The notes: generated from the letters alone by a model not told the origin. Shown: positions 45,638-54,959, numbered from the stretch's first letter. The stretch is 59,691 nucleotides of DNA from an uncultured SAR116 cluster alpha proteobacterium (GCA_902559985.1 CACEJY010000006.1:1-59691), one strand, 5' to 3'. Numbers and translations: made by a program.

Positions 45638-47653
45638 ATGATTGCCGAATTTGGTCATTTTGCGTTGATCACCGCATTTATCCTTAGCCTTGCACAAAGC
45701 GTGTTGCCATTGTTTGGGGCTGCGCGCAGAAACATTCCGATGATGCTGGTGGCACCAGCAGCAGCAATCAGCGTTACGCTTGCCGTCATTCTTTCATTTT
45801 CTGCCCTTGTCTGGGGCTTCATTACATCGGATTTTTCGCTGGCGCTGGTGGCAAATCATTCCCATTCCACCAAGCCGATGATCTACAAAATTTCGGGCAC
45901 ATGGGGCAATCATGAGGGGTCACTTCTGTTGTGGATTTTAATTTTGGTCATTTATGGCGGGTTGTTGGCACTTGGTGGCCGAGCTATGCCAATTGCCTTA
46001 AAAGCGCGTATTCTCGCTATTCAAGGCATGGTTAGTGCTAGTTTTATGGCTTTTAGCCTGTTTACATCAAACCCATTCCAACGACTTTCGACAATTCCTC
46101 TTGATGGCAAGGGGCTTAACCCCATTTTGCAAGATCCAGGCCTCGCCATCCACCCGCCAATGCTTTATCTTGGTTATGTCGGCCTATCGATGGCCTTTGC
46201 CTTTGCGGTTGCCGCCCTAATAACCGGAGAGGTTGACAGGATGTGGGCAAAATGGTTGAGGCCGTGGGTTATAGCGGCCTGGTGCGCCCTTACCTGCGGG
46301 ATCGCACTTGGGAGCTGGTGGGCCTATTATGAACTTGGCTGGGGCGGCTGGTGGTTTTGGGATCCAGTAGAAAACGCATCCTTGATGCCATGGCTTGCAG
46401 CCACAGCCCTGTTACATTCGGCCATCGTCGTTGAAAAACGGGGCCAGCTAAAAAGTTGGACCGTGCTGCTTGCAATCATGGCATTTTCCTTATCGTTAGT
46501 TGGTACTTTTATTGTTCGTTCGGGCTTGCTTACATCAGTTCACAGTTTCGCATCTGATCCGGCTCGGGGTGTTTTTGTTCTGATAATTTTGTTATTTGCT
46601 GTTGGTATACCGCTAGCCCTATATGCGTGGCGCGGACCACAGCTTTTCACCACTGCTGATTTTACTCTGACAAGCCGGGAAGGTGCACTTATTGCGAATA
46701 ATATGTTACTCATTGTTGCCACTGCCATTGTACTGCTTGGCACCTTTTACCCTCTTGGTCTTGAAATGTTAACCGGCGCTCGCATTACAGTTGGCCCACC
46801 CTATTTTGATGCCACCTTCAATCCGGTTATGGCACTTTTAATGATGATCATGGCGATTGGACCGGTAATGGCATGGCGGCACGGCAGAACAACGCGTTTA
46901 CGACCAGTTATGATCTGCGCCATCGTTGGTGGCGCTATAGCCTGCCTCGCATTGCTGTCTTTTGAGGTAGGCTTTGGCATTGGGCCCCTAGTTGCATTGG
47001 GACTTATTGGCTGGCTGAGCGCGAGCATCGGAGCTGATATTTGGCTGCAGCTCAGGCCTACCAAATCGGCCGATTTCAGCGCTAAGTTAAAACGCCTTCC
47101 ACGCGATGTGATCGGCATGTGGGTTGCACATTTTGGGATCGTTATTTTCATGCTTGGCGCGGTTGGTGATAGTCTTTTCAATAGCGAACAAGTGGTGCGT
47201 GCAACCCCCGGCGATGTGATCAAAATAGCCGATCGAAACGTAACCTTTACCGGCATACAACAGGTTCAGGGGCCAAATTATCAAGCCATTGCCGCGCAGT
47301 TGGAATATCGCGATGAAGCGGGCAACTTATTTGCTGTTTTGACGCCTGAAAAACGTATCTATAGTGCCGAACAGCAAACCACAACTGAAGCAGCCATTCG
47401 GCCAACCATGCGCGGTGATGATTACGCCGTCCTGGGCGATGGCGATGCCCAAATTGGCTATGCACTGCGACTTTACTACAAACCTTTGATCAGCTGGATT
47501 TGGGGAGGAGCCGCATTCATGGCAGTTGGCGGGCTGATAGCTATTTTTGGCCGTCAACGCATTATCAGACACCAAAATGTCGCTATTACAGGCCTCGCTG
47601 CATCAGACTCTCATATGACAGCAGCCTCTCTATCTAAAGGCGGCAAAGGATGA
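45638..47653 (+). CDS. ccmF: Cytochrome c-type biogenesis protein CcmF
   Basis: 671 aa from ATG 45638 (start MIAEFGHFALI; the GTG at 45632 is less likely). A multi-helix membrane protein with the WWD haem-handling motif WGGWWFWDPVENASLMPWL around residue 235 and a large periplasmic domain before the last helix. CcmF with CcmH receives haem from CcmE and ligates it to apocytochrome c. It is first in a four-gene operon in which every junction overlaps by 4 bp. ccmE, often directly upstream, is absent here. Confidence 0.97.
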   Translation: MIAEFGHFALITAFILSLAQSVLPLFGAARRNIPMMLVAPAAAISVTLAVILSFSALVWGFITSDFSLALVANHSHSTKPMIYKISGTWGNHEGSLLLWILILVIYGGLLALGGRAMPIALKARILAIQGMVSASFMAFSLFTSNPFQRLSTIPLDGKGLNPILQDPGLAIHPPMLYLGYVGLSMAFAFAVAALITGEVDRMWAKWLRPWVIAAWCALTCGIALGSWWAYYELGWGGWWFWDPVENASLMPWLAATALLHSAIVVEKRGQLKSWTVLLAIMAFSLSLVGTFIVRSGLLTSVHSFASDPARGVFVLIILLFAVGIPLALYAWRGPQLFTTADFTLTSREGALIANNMLLIVATAIVLLGTFYPLGLEMLTGARITVGPPYFDATFNPVMALLMMIMAIGPVMAWRHGRTTRLRPVMICAIVGGAIACLALLSFEVGFGIGPLVALGLIGWLSASIGADIWLQLRPTKSADFSAKLKRLPRDVIGMWVAHFGIVIFMLGAVGDSLFNSEQVVRATPGDVIKIADRNVTFTGIQQVQGPNYQAIAAQLEYRDEAGNLFAVLTPEKRIYSAEQQTTTEAAIRPTMRGDDYAVLGDGDAQIGYALRLYYKPLISWIWGGAAFMAVGGLIAIFGRQRIIRHQNVAITGLAASDSHMTAASLSKGGKG

Positions 47654-48210
47654 GCAAGCTTCGTCTGTCCTTTTTATTACCCCTTTTGGCTTTTGCCGTT
47701 CTGGCACTGTTTGGGGCGATTGCGCTTTACAGCACATTATCAGGAAGCCGTGACCCAGCACAATTGCCATCGGTTCTTGTTGGTAAGCCAGCACCGCAAA
47801 CAACGCTGCAACGACTAAGGCAGCGAGACCAAAACAACGACAACAGCGTCACACTGACCGAATTCCGCGGTCAGCCTTTGTTGGTAAATTTCTTTGCATC
47901 ATGGTGTGCGCCCTGTCGTGCCGAGGCACCAGCCTTGGAAATGATATCAAAAGATATTACCATTTTTGGCATTGCCTATAAGGATCGTAGCGAAGATACG
48001 GCAGAATTTTTGCAGCAGTTTGGCAACCCGTTTCAGGCCGTTGGCATGGATATTGATGGCCGCAACGGCATAAGATGGGGCGTTTATGGTGTTCCTGAAA
48101 CCTATTTATTGGACAGGAATGGGGTAGTTGTGCTCCGGCATGCTGGCCCAATTACGCGAGGTATCATCGAGAACACGATCATGCCGGCATTGGAGGACCT
48201 TGGATCATGA
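47650..48210 (+). CDS. ccmG: Thiol:disulfide interchange protein CcmG/DsbE
   Basis: 186 aa. An N-terminal membrane anchor at about residues 6-28 is followed by a periplasmic thioredoxin fold with active site FFASWCAPCRAEAP near residue 80 and the cis-Pro segment YGVPETYLLD. CcmG reduces apocytochrome c or CcmH so that the CxxCH haem site is in the dithiol form. It is translationally coupled to ccmF and ccmH. Confidence 0.96.
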   Translation: MSKLRLSFLLPLLAFAVLALFGAIALYSTLSGSRDPAQLPSVLVGKPAPQTTLQRLRQRDQNNDNSVTLTEFRGQPLLVNFFASWCAPCRAEAPALEMISKDITIFGIAYKDRSEDTAEFLQQFGNPFQAVGMDIDGRNGIRWGVYGVPETYLLDRNGVVVLRHAGPITRGIIENTIMPALEDLGS

Positions 48211-48833
48211 CACTCCTCGCTTTTAGAACCATGTCCCAATTATTCCACCGCATAGTAAGATTGATAAAAGTCTATCCACCAATTATGCCAACAAAGCCGC
48301 TCAGGCTTGCGGCTGGTTTTAGTGTTTTTTTGGCGGTAATGATAATAGCGCCATTAACCACAACGGTATTCACAGTGGGAACAATACCAGCCATGGCAAT
48401 CACGCCAGAGGAAATACTTGGCGACCCAAAACTCGAAGCGCGCGCGCGCGCGCTTTCAAAGCAGCTCCGCTGTTTGGTGTGCCAGAACCAATCCATTGAC
48501 GATAGTGATGCCGATCTTGCGCGTGATCTTCGGATTGAGGTGCGCCGCCAGATTACCGCCGGACGTAGTGATGAAATTATCATTGAACAGATTCATCAGA
48601 AATACGGAGATTACGTGTTATTCAACCCACCCCTTGACAGGGGCACAGTATTTTTGTGGCTTGCTCCGATTGGGTTCGTCGGGCTTGGTGTGTTGATCAT
48701 TGTGCTAGCCCGCCGGAACCATCCTGTTCCCGCTTCACCTGACCTTGGAGCCGCGGACCGCACTCGTATTGAGACCATGCTGGTTACCCGCAACAGCGCA
48801 AACAGCAATGAAAAGGAGAGGCAAAAAGAATGA
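48207..48833 (+). CDS. ccmH: Cytochrome c maturation protein CcmH
   Basis: 208 aa. The redox motif LRCLVCQNQSI lies at about residues 86-96, with a C-terminal membrane helix near residue 150. The N-terminal segment is unusually long, about 65 residues, including a hydrophobic helix (SVFLAVMIIAPLTTTVFTV) that serves as signal or anchor. Internal starts such as the Met at residue 27 would shorten it, but the 4-bp overlap with ccmG supports 48207. CcmH reduces apocytochrome c and works with CcmF in haem ligation. Confidence 0.93.
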   Translation: MTLLAFRTMSQLFHRIVRLIKVYPPIMPTKPLRLAAGFSVFLAVMIIAPLTTTVFTVGTIPAMAITPEEILGDPKLEARARALSKQLRCLVCQNQSIDDSDADLARDLRIEVRRQITAGRSDEIIIEQIHQKYGDYVLFNPPLDRGTVFLWLAPIGFVGLGVLIIVLARRNHPVPASPDLGAADRTRIETMLVTRNSANSNEKERQKE

Positions 48834-50266
48834 TTGAACAGATGCTAGAAAATCTGTCTTTTGCCAGTTTGCCAGTGATCGCTGGCACAATTATTTGCGG
48901 CGTTGGCCTGACGGGTTTAATGCTTTGGATCATTAAGCGTGGCCGCACGCACATGCAGGGCAGCGATCAAACTATCCAGCTTTACCAGCAAATTGATCTT
49001 TTACAGAATGAACGTCAGCAACGAGATAACGAGCAGCAGAATGGGACTATCAGCGCCAAGGAATACACCAATGCCTGCCATGAAATAGATAAACGATTGC
49101 TGGCTTTAACATTGGATATGGACCAGCAGCAAGGTGAACGCCAATCAATGTTAACGCCGCGCATTATTATGCTCAGCTTGCTGGTGCCCGCACTTTCGAC
49201 CTTTATTTATCTTTGCCTTGGTAGCCCCAAAAGCCCTGACCAACCTATTGCTGGTCGCAGCGCCGAAATTGCCGCCGCTAAAGCTGGAGCCAATAAAAGC
49301 CAAAATGAAGCCGCCGCAGCGTTACAAAAGGCAATCAGCTCAACCGAACAAACACCACAAAATGTCGAAGCATGGCTTTTGCTTGCACAGGCTGCCGGTG
49401 CGGTTAATGACAGTGAAACCGAAATTCGAGCCTTACGTACTGCTATTGAGATTACGGAAAGCGAACCCAGCATAGTGGCGATGCTTGCCGAAGCTTTAAG
49501 CCGCGCTGCCGATGGCCAAATTACCGTGCCAGCACGTGCTCTTATTAAAGCGGTTCTTGAGGCTAACCCATACGAACCTCGAGCCATGTTCCTTGCGGGT
49601 CTTGCCAAATTTCAAGATGGCGATAACAAGAGTGCCATCCGGCTGTGGCAGAACCTTCTTGCCAAATCGCATCCTGACGCACCATGGATTTCGACTGTTC
49701 GCGATAATATAAAGAGTGCTGCCGAAGCGGGAAATATACCCCTTGATCCGTCAGACAACCTTCAACCGACTGGCCCCGATGCCATGGCGTTAGCCGGTGC
49801 CGCCGCAATGACAAAGGATGAGCAGAATGAGATGATTGCCGGTATGGTTCAGCGTCTTCATGACCGGCTTGTTGAAGAACCCAATGATACTGATGGATGG
49901 ATGCGCCTAGCTCGCGCCTACAATGTGCTTGGCCAAGCAGAAAATGCACTTGATGCGCTTGCTAATGGTGCAAAATTTACACCTGACAACCTCGATCTTA
50001 AACTTGCCCTGCTTGAGCAAATTCTGAACATGGGAACCACAAGAACCGAAATTGAACGAGCAAAACTGGTTCTTGCAAAGGGTGAGAAGATTGCACCAAA
50101 TAACCCCCAAGTTCTGTTTTTCAAAGGACACCTCGCGCAGTTATCTGGCGAAACTGAACGAGCACGCGAAGCATGGAAGAAATTGCAGGATATTTTGAAT
50201 CCAGAAAGTGAAGCCGCCAAAGCTCTTAAAGTGGAAATCGGAAAATTGCCGAAACCAAAGAATTAA
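48830..50266 (+). CDS. ccmI: Cytochrome c maturation chaperone CcmI (TPR)
   Basis: 478 aa. Two membrane helices (about residues 13-35 and 105-125) enclose a short coiled-coil-rich loop with LQNERQQRDNEQQNG, followed by a periplasmic TPR domain, for example EAWLLLAQAAGAVNDSETEIRALR and DGWMRLARAYNVLGQAENALDAL. CcmI delivers apocytochrome c to the CcmFH ligase. It is last in the ccmFGHI operon and convergent with the GrdB-like gene; no strong terminator is visible in the 112-bp gap. Confidence 0.94.
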   Translation: MIEQMLENLSFASLPVIAGTIICGVGLTGLMLWIIKRGRTHMQGSDQTIQLYQQIDLLQNERQQRDNEQQNGTISAKEYTNACHEIDKRLLALTLDMDQQQGERQSMLTPRIIMLSLLVPALSTFIYLCLGSPKSPDQPIAGRSAEIAAAKAGANKSQNEAAAALQKAISSTEQTPQNVEAWLLLAQAAGAVNDSETEIRALRTAIEITESEPSIVAMLAEALSRAADGQITVPARALIKAVLEANPYEPRAMFLAGLAKFQDGDNKSAIRLWQNLLAKSHPDAPWISTVRDNIKSAAEAGNIPLDPSDNLQPTGPDAMALAGAAAMTKDEQNEMIAGMVQRLHDRLVEEPNDTDGWMRLARAYNVLGQAENALDALANGAKFTPDNLDLKLALLEQILNMGTTRTEIERAKLVLAKGEKIAPNNPQVLFFKGHLAQLSGETERAREAWKKLQDILNPESEAAKALKVEIGKLPKPKN

Positions 50267-50378
50267 AAAAGCAACTTTTGAACCAGCCTGGAAGGCGGCA
50301 TTAAAAAGGCTTTACCTAAAAAACATTACCACACACTGAATCGCCAATCCTACGCGGTAAGTCATATATCAAGAGTGG

Positions 50379-51281
50379 TTAAACGGCCGCTTTAAGCTTT
50401 GCCGCATCTTGCTTCACCGCATCAAATTCTGCGCGGCGGTGGACAATCTCCTCATCTGATAGCAGCGCAATATTGGAATAATCCTTTTTCCAATCTGCTG
50501 CACCAGACCAAATCAAGGGAGATTGCTGTGTTGTACGCGGCGCTTCCGCGGTAACCAGCAAATCGACTGCCATCCTAGCGGCCAAATCCTGTGATGCTTG
50601 ATCATGCGGCAACCCTGCACCATTGCCAAGCGGCAAATCATTGAACAGCAATCGAGGTGCACCAACATATTCGATGATGTCCTTGGCACATCCCATAATT
50701 ACTGTTGGAATGCCAGCTGCTTCCAAATGGGTAGATGCTAGTGCTGTTGATTGGTGACATACTGGACAATTTGGCACCATCACAACGGCATCGACATCAT
50801 CTAACAGACAGAGTGACAATAATCGGGGGCAGTCTGTTTGCCTGGTAACACGCTGCGACCGATTTGTTGGTAACCCGTAAAAATTCCTCGAAACCGAGCC
50901 GATATGACCTGCATCGGCAAGGCGTAGCATCGCAGCAAGAGGAAAATAGCTACCCATATCTTTTGCGGTAGTGTGGGCTCGGTCAATCGCTATATGTGAG
51001 ATACGCACATCAGGAAATGGGGATATTGGTTCAGCATAACTGATAAAAAACTTGGCCTTGCCATTATAGGGAGCGAGAGGTCCCTGATCACCATTTTCCG
51101 GATTAAAAAGTGACGCGGTGGTCACAATGCCAATTTTGGCATCACTTAGTGGCTTTTTAAGTTGAGCAATTGGCACATCATCTTGCCTAGCCCATTGATA
51201 GGGCTTTCCATATCCAAGGCCCAGATAATAGCTTTTAATCCGCGGCAAATAATCAAGTGGAGCGTTATAATCCAGACTCAT
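50379..51281 (-). CDS. GrdB/PrdB-like protein (glycine/D-proline reductase B family)
   Basis: 300 aa from ATG 51281, which has AAGGA about 10 nt upstream; the longer frame to 51317 is less likely. It resembles the B subunits of glycine, sarcosine, betaine and D-proline reductases: IGIVTTASLF near residue 52, RISHIAIDRAHTTAKDMGSYFPL, and VVMVPNCPVCHQSTA in the position of the selenocysteine-containing motif, here Cys-x2-Cys. Those enzymes belong to anaerobic amino-acid fermenters, but Cys-only relatives occur in aerobes without known function. No A or C subunits are nearby. Confidence 0.8.
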   Translation of the reverse strand: MSLDYNAPLDYLPRIKSYYLGLGYGKPYQWARQDDVPIAQLKKPLSDAKIGIVTTASLFNPENGDQGPLAPYNGKAKFFISYAEPISPFPDVRISHIAIDRAHTTAKDMGSYFPLAAMLRLADAGHIGSVSRNFYGLPTNRSQRVTRQTDCPRLLSLCLLDDVDAVVMVPNCPVCHQSTALASTHLEAAGIPTVIMGCAKDIIEYVGAPRLLFNDLPLGNGAGLPHDQASQDLAARMAVDLLVTAEAPRTTQQSPLIWSGAADWKKDYSNIALLSDEEIVHRRAEFDAVKQDAAKLKAAV

Positions 51282-51539
51282 ACTGCAAAATCCTTCATCC
51301 GGGCTTTTATTCTTCACCTATATTCTTTCATGCTATGGGGTGGGCCGCCCCAACAGCAAGAAAAAAAGATGAAATTGCAGCCCTCAGATAACGGCACTAT
51401 CGGAATTTGCTGCATAACAAATCAGCCAGCGGGCAATCGCAACCTGTTCGAGGGATTAGGTTGTGGAAGTCTGCTTTAAAAATTTTATCAAAAACATAAA
51501 ATTAAATACAACAAATCATATCACTTACGACTGTTAATT

Positions 51540-52439
51540 CTAACTGTCCTTGCGAAGTCCTGACACAGGAACTTTCAAATAAACCTCACCATTCGGTTCA
51601 TTGGCAGGCATATGTCCTGCCCGCATATTCACCTGAATGGACGGCATAATCAGGCTTGGCATCGCCAGAGTAGCGTCACGCTTTTCTCGCATTTTAACAA
51701 ACTCTGCCTCACTCGCTCCGTTGCCAACATGAATATTCTTCAAGCGTTCCTCACCAACGGTGGTCTGCCAAGCAACATCGCGGCCATTAGGACCGTAATC
51801 ATGGCAGACAAAAATGCGGGTCTCCTCGGGAAGTGAGAGAATTCTGTGTATAGAATGATAAAGCTGGGCAGCATCACCACCAGGAAAATCAGCTCGGGCG
51901 GTCCCACCGTCAGGCATAAACAACGTATCACCAACAAATGCTGCGTCACCAATAACATGCGTCATGCAGGCAGGTGTATGGCCCGGAGTATGCATTACAG
52001 AGACAGACATGCCGCCAATCGCGTACTGACTACCCTCATTGAACAAAAAATCAAATTGGCTACCATCACGTTGAAATTCAGTTCCAGCATTGAACATTTT
52101 TCCAAACACCTGCTGCACTTCAACAATTTGCTCAGCAATTCCAATTTTGCCACCACGTTGTTGTTGGATATATGGCGCCGCCGACAAATGGTCAGCATGA
52201 ACATGCGTTTCTATTAACCATTCAAGCGACAATTGATGGGTTTCGATAAAATCAATAATCATATCAGCATGGGTGTAACCAATAGTTCCAGACGCATAGT
52301 CAAGATCAAGGACACTATCAATGACCGCACAGGCGTTACTGTTAGGGTCTCGCACCACATAGCTGATAGTATTGCTAGCCGCGTGAAAAAAACCTTCAAC
52401 AGGGGGATTAACTATGTCTTGGCTGTATTTAGTAGACAT
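51540..52439 (-). CDS. Persulfide dioxygenase-like metallo-beta-lactamase fold protein (ETHE1/Blh type)
   Basis: 299 aa from ATG 52439. The metal motif THVHADHLSA near residue 70, MHTPGHTPACMTH, FVGDTLFMPDGGTARADFPGG and VCHDYGPNG match the ETHE1/Blh subgroup rather than glyoxalase II. The family oxidises glutathione persulfide to sulfite plus glutathione using one Fe(II). It has no rhodanese fusion. It is divergent from the DUF1330-TauD genes across a 357-bp gap holding a 17-bp dyad. A role in sulfide detoxification is inferred from family. Confidence 0.88.
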   Translation of the reverse strand: MSTKYSQDIVNPPVEGFFHAASNTISYVVRDPNSNACAVIDSVLDLDYASGTIGYTHADMIIDFIETHQLSLEWLIETHVHADHLSAAPYIQQQRGGKIGIAEQIVEVQQVFGKMFNAGTEFQRDGSQFDFLFNEGSQYAIGGMSVSVMHTPGHTPACMTHVIGDAAFVGDTLFMPDGGTARADFPGGDAAQLYHSIHRILSLPEETRIFVCHDYGPNGRDVAWQTTVGEERLKNIHVGNGASEAEFVKMREKRDATLAMPSLIMPSIQVNMRAGHMPANEPNGEVYLKVPVSGLRKDS

Positions 52440-52688
52440 CAACGAGGCTCTCTTTTTTTTCACAAATATCAATCGATATATTTAGATGGTCAGAGTTAGT
52501 AAAAATCCATTACCACGCAAATTTCTGATGACTTTTCCGTTAGCATTTGCAAGCCCATAGAACGTGACACGTTTAATGCGCTCCTTGAAACCTAGACTCA
52601 GGAAATACATTACCAAAACCGACCAAACACGCAAATATTTTCCAGTTGTAATTCCGCACAGTGCCTGCCAAACTTTTTTGCTGGGTTA

Positions 52689-52705
52689 ACGCTATTTCAT
52701 AGCGT
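52689..52705. promoter_or_regulatory. Perfect 7-3-7 dyad in a divergent promoter region
   Basis: ACGCTAT, TTC, ATAGCGT: a perfect palindrome about 90 bp upstream of the first DUF1330 gene and 250 bp upstream of the persulfide dioxygenase-like gene. It could be an operator, or form a short hairpin. The rest of the 52440-52796 gap shows no gene or tRNA. Confidence 0.45.
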
Positions 52706-52796
52706 CTATGCCCGCAATCGGTAGATATCCAGTTTTGATCCCGCAAAGCTGAATGTTTTTTTGATTTTGTTCTCGGGCGAAATGGAATAGAAAAAA

Positions 52797-53090
52797 ATGC
52801 CAAAAGCTTATTGGATTAGTACATATGAGAAAGTCCTCGATGACAATAAATTAGCCGCCTATGCCGCCCTTGCCGGTCCCGCGCTTAGCGCCGGTGGCGG
52901 GAGGTTTTTGGCCCGGGGCATTCCGGGGAAAACCTATGAGGGCGGCTTGAGTGAACGAACTGTGCTGATTGAATTTGACTCGCTTGACGCGGCCATCGCG
53001 GCACACGACAGCCCCGGTTACGCGGCGGCACTTGCGGCACTTGACGGAGGGGCAATTAGAGGTATTCGCATTATTGAGGCGACAGATTAA
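52797..53090 (+). CDS. DUF1330 family protein, copy 1
   Basis: 97 aa. A ferredoxin-like fold family; it starts MPKAYWISTYEKVLDDNKL and has the ALAGPALSAGGGRFLARG and SLDAAIAAHDSPGYAAAL segments. By eye it is identical to copy 2 at 54077 in 57 of 97 positions with no gaps. It is visibly richer in G and C than copy 2. Role unknown; related ABM-fold proteins can be small oxygenases or dimerisation modules. It precedes the TauD-like gene by 56 bp, probably one operon. Confidence 0.88.
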   Translation: MPKAYWISTYEKVLDDNKLAAYAALAGPALSAGGGRFLARGIPGKTYEGGLSERTVLIEFDSLDAAIAAHDSPGYAAALAALDGGAIRGIRIIEATD

Positions 53091-53146
53091 CCTTTAGACC
53101 GGTCCATTTTACAAAGGTATTTTAAAGGTGAGGACTTATCACAAAA

Positions 53147-54019
53147 ATGGATTATCAAATAAAACCATTAACACGGGGGTTCGGTGCTGAGATTTTTGGT
53201 CTGGATCTCTCGGCGGGATTTAGTGACAATTTAGCCCAAGATCTTGTGGGTACATGGAATGATGCTGGCGGGCTAATGGTTATCCACGAGCAAAATTTGA
53301 CCAGCGAACAGCACATTGCACTTTCACGACATTTTGGCCCACTGTTTGGCGATCCGCGAGAGACCCCACTACAAGACACAGTTAGCCGCTATATTCACCC
53401 TGATCACCCAGAAATTTATCGCGTATCTAATCAGGTTAGTAAAGATGGAACGCCAAAAGGGCGAAAAGGGGCTGGTACTTATTGGCATTCGGACGTGTCA
53501 TTTCGAAACCGTCCAGCTCAGGCATCATTGCTTCATGCCAAAACTATTCCACCTGTGGGTGGAGACACTATTTTTGCCGATCAGGCCGCAGCTTATGACG
53601 CTTTGAGCGAGGGGATGAAAACCATTCTTGCTCCGCTTTTCGCATGGCATGATTTTGAAGTAGCCGCCCGTACGCAATATGCCAAACCCGTCGTGGTGGA
53701 GGGAGATATGAATGGGGCTAATTGCGCACGGCATCCATTGGTTCGTACCAAGCCCGAAACAGGGCGCAAAAGCCTATTTGTCAATCCTGGCTTCACGTCA
53801 AACATTGATGGGCTTGATGCTAATGAAAGTAAAGCCATTTTAGAGTTTTTATATCATCATTCAACTCAGCCTCAATTCTTGTATAGACATCGATGGACCG
53901 AAAAAGATTTACTGATTTGGGATAATCGTTCGATGATGCATTTCGCGGTGATGGATTATCCCGACGATGAGCCCCGTTACATGGAGCGTTGTACCGTTAT
54001 TGGTGAACCGCCAGCCTAA
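53147..54019 (+). CDS. TauD/TfdA family Fe(II)/2-oxoglutarate dioxygenase
   Basis: 290 aa. The facial triad is visible as H-x-D in YWHSDVSF near residue 113 and the distal His in NRSMMHFAVMDY near 264, followed by the 2-oxoglutarate-binding Arg in RYMERCTV. The N-terminus has GFGAEIFGLDLS, typical of TauD. The family hydroxylates taurine, alkyl sulfates, 2,4-D-type aryloxy acids and other carboxylates; the substrate cannot be fixed here. It lies between two DUF1330 paralogues in the same orientation. Confidence 0.93.
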   Translation: MDYQIKPLTRGFGAEIFGLDLSAGFSDNLAQDLVGTWNDAGGLMVIHEQNLTSEQHIALSRHFGPLFGDPRETPLQDTVSRYIHPDHPEIYRVSNQVSKDGTPKGRKGAGTYWHSDVSFRNRPAQASLLHAKTIPPVGGDTIFADQAAAYDALSEGMKTILAPLFAWHDFEVAARTQYAKPVVVEGDMNGANCARHPLVRTKPETGRKSLFVNPGFTSNIDGLDANESKAILEFLYHHSTQPQFLYRHRWTEKDLLIWDNRSMMHFAVMDYPDDEPRYMERCTVIGEPPA

Positions 54020-54076
54020 AAGGCTGATATCGTATTTCACTTGAGATGAAAAGCATCACTTGATCAGGGCCAACAG

Positions 54077-54370
54077 ATGCCGAAAGCTTACTGGATTACC
54101 ATCTATCGAACCATCTCTGATGAAAACAAACTTGCCGCTTATGCCGCGTTAGCAGGACCGGCAATTGAAGCCTGTGGCGGCCAATATCTTGCCCGCGGGG
54201 TCGCAAATATCGCTTATGAATCTGGCGGGTTGGATAGGACGGTGATTTGTGCGTTTGCGAGTATCGACGCCGCGATTAAGGCACATGATAGTCAAGGCTA
54301 CAAAAAAGCATTAGACGCACTTGGTAATGCGGCTGTTCGTGATGTCCGAATTATTGAAGGCATCGAATAG
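54077..54370 (+). CDS. DUF1330 family protein, copy 2
   Basis: 97 aa, paralogue of the gene at 52797 with the same length and 57 identical residues by eye. It starts MPKAYWITIYRTISDENKL and keeps the LAAYAALAGPA core and the AHDS-GY segment. It follows the TauD-like gene by 57 bp and is convergent with a thioesterase gene. It is less GC-rich than copy 1, which argues for old divergence or separate arrival rather than a recent tandem duplication. Confidence 0.88.
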   Translation: MPKAYWITIYRTISDENKLAAYAALAGPAIEACGGQYLARGVANIAYESGGLDRTVICAFASIDAAIKAHDSQGYKKALDALGNAAVRDVRIIEGIE

Positions 54371-54389
54371 TTAAACAGAAACCCTGAAA

Positions 54390-54857
54390 TCAACGAAGGT
54401 CAATTGCAGCGCCAACAACTAAATCAGCAAATTTGGCGCGGATTGGATCATCAATGGCGCATGGTCGTCTCGTTTTAGCATCAACATTCACATGGATAAA
54501 TGTGCCTGTCGCAGCGGTTCGTTTGGCGCCTGCAATAAATAACCCAAGATGGTAGGTAACTGCGCTGGAGCCTAAATGACTCACCGAAAGGCCGATCTCT
54601 ACATCACTCGGGTACGCAACCTCTTCAAAATAATTACAGCCTGATGATGCAACCAAAAAGACGGTGTCAGCACCTGCTATATCGAGAATGCTAGTTTCAA
54701 TTAAAAATTTATTCACGGCTGAGTCAAACAACTCATAATAAACTGCGTTGTTCATATGGCCATATTGATCATTATCACGCCAACGGGTTGCAAATGATGC
54801 AAAGCGGCGATAAGCGGAGCGGCTTTGAGGGCAAGCCCGAGTTTCTTTTTCAGCCAT
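54390..54857 (-). CDS. 4HBT-type acyl-CoA thioesterase
   Basis: 155 aa from ATG 54857 (AGGTG 8 nt upstream; the TTG at 54884 is unlikely). The hotdog-fold signature RWRDNDQYGHMNNAVYYELFDSAVN contains the catalytic Asp of the 4-hydroxybenzoyl-CoA thioesterase/YbgC type, and TGTFIHVNVD lies near the end. It hydrolyses acyl-CoA to free acid; the substrate is unknown. It is convergent with DUF1330 copy 2 and downstream of the dienelactone hydrolase gene. Confidence 0.9.
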   Translation of the reverse strand: MAEKETRACPQSRSAYRRFASFATRWRDNDQYGHMNNAVYYELFDSAVNKFLIETSILDIAGADTVFLVASSGCNYFEEVAYPSDVEIGLSVSHLGSSAVTYHLGLFIAGAKRTAATGTFIHVNVDAKTRRPCAIDDPIRAKFADLVVGAAIDLR

Positions 54858-54959
54858 CAGAGAACACCTATAATGTTTTAACAATCTTTTTGGAGGTTAG
54901 CATGCTCACCCCACGTCAAAAAAGCTCAAGATGGGAGATCAAAAATAGGCGAAAAAAAG

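Noticed and set aside
51369-51479. 36-codon plus-strand ORF after the GrdB-like gene start
   Set aside because: No ribosome site of note, no homology recognised, and the longer frame is antisense to the GrdB-like gene; not enough to call a gene.
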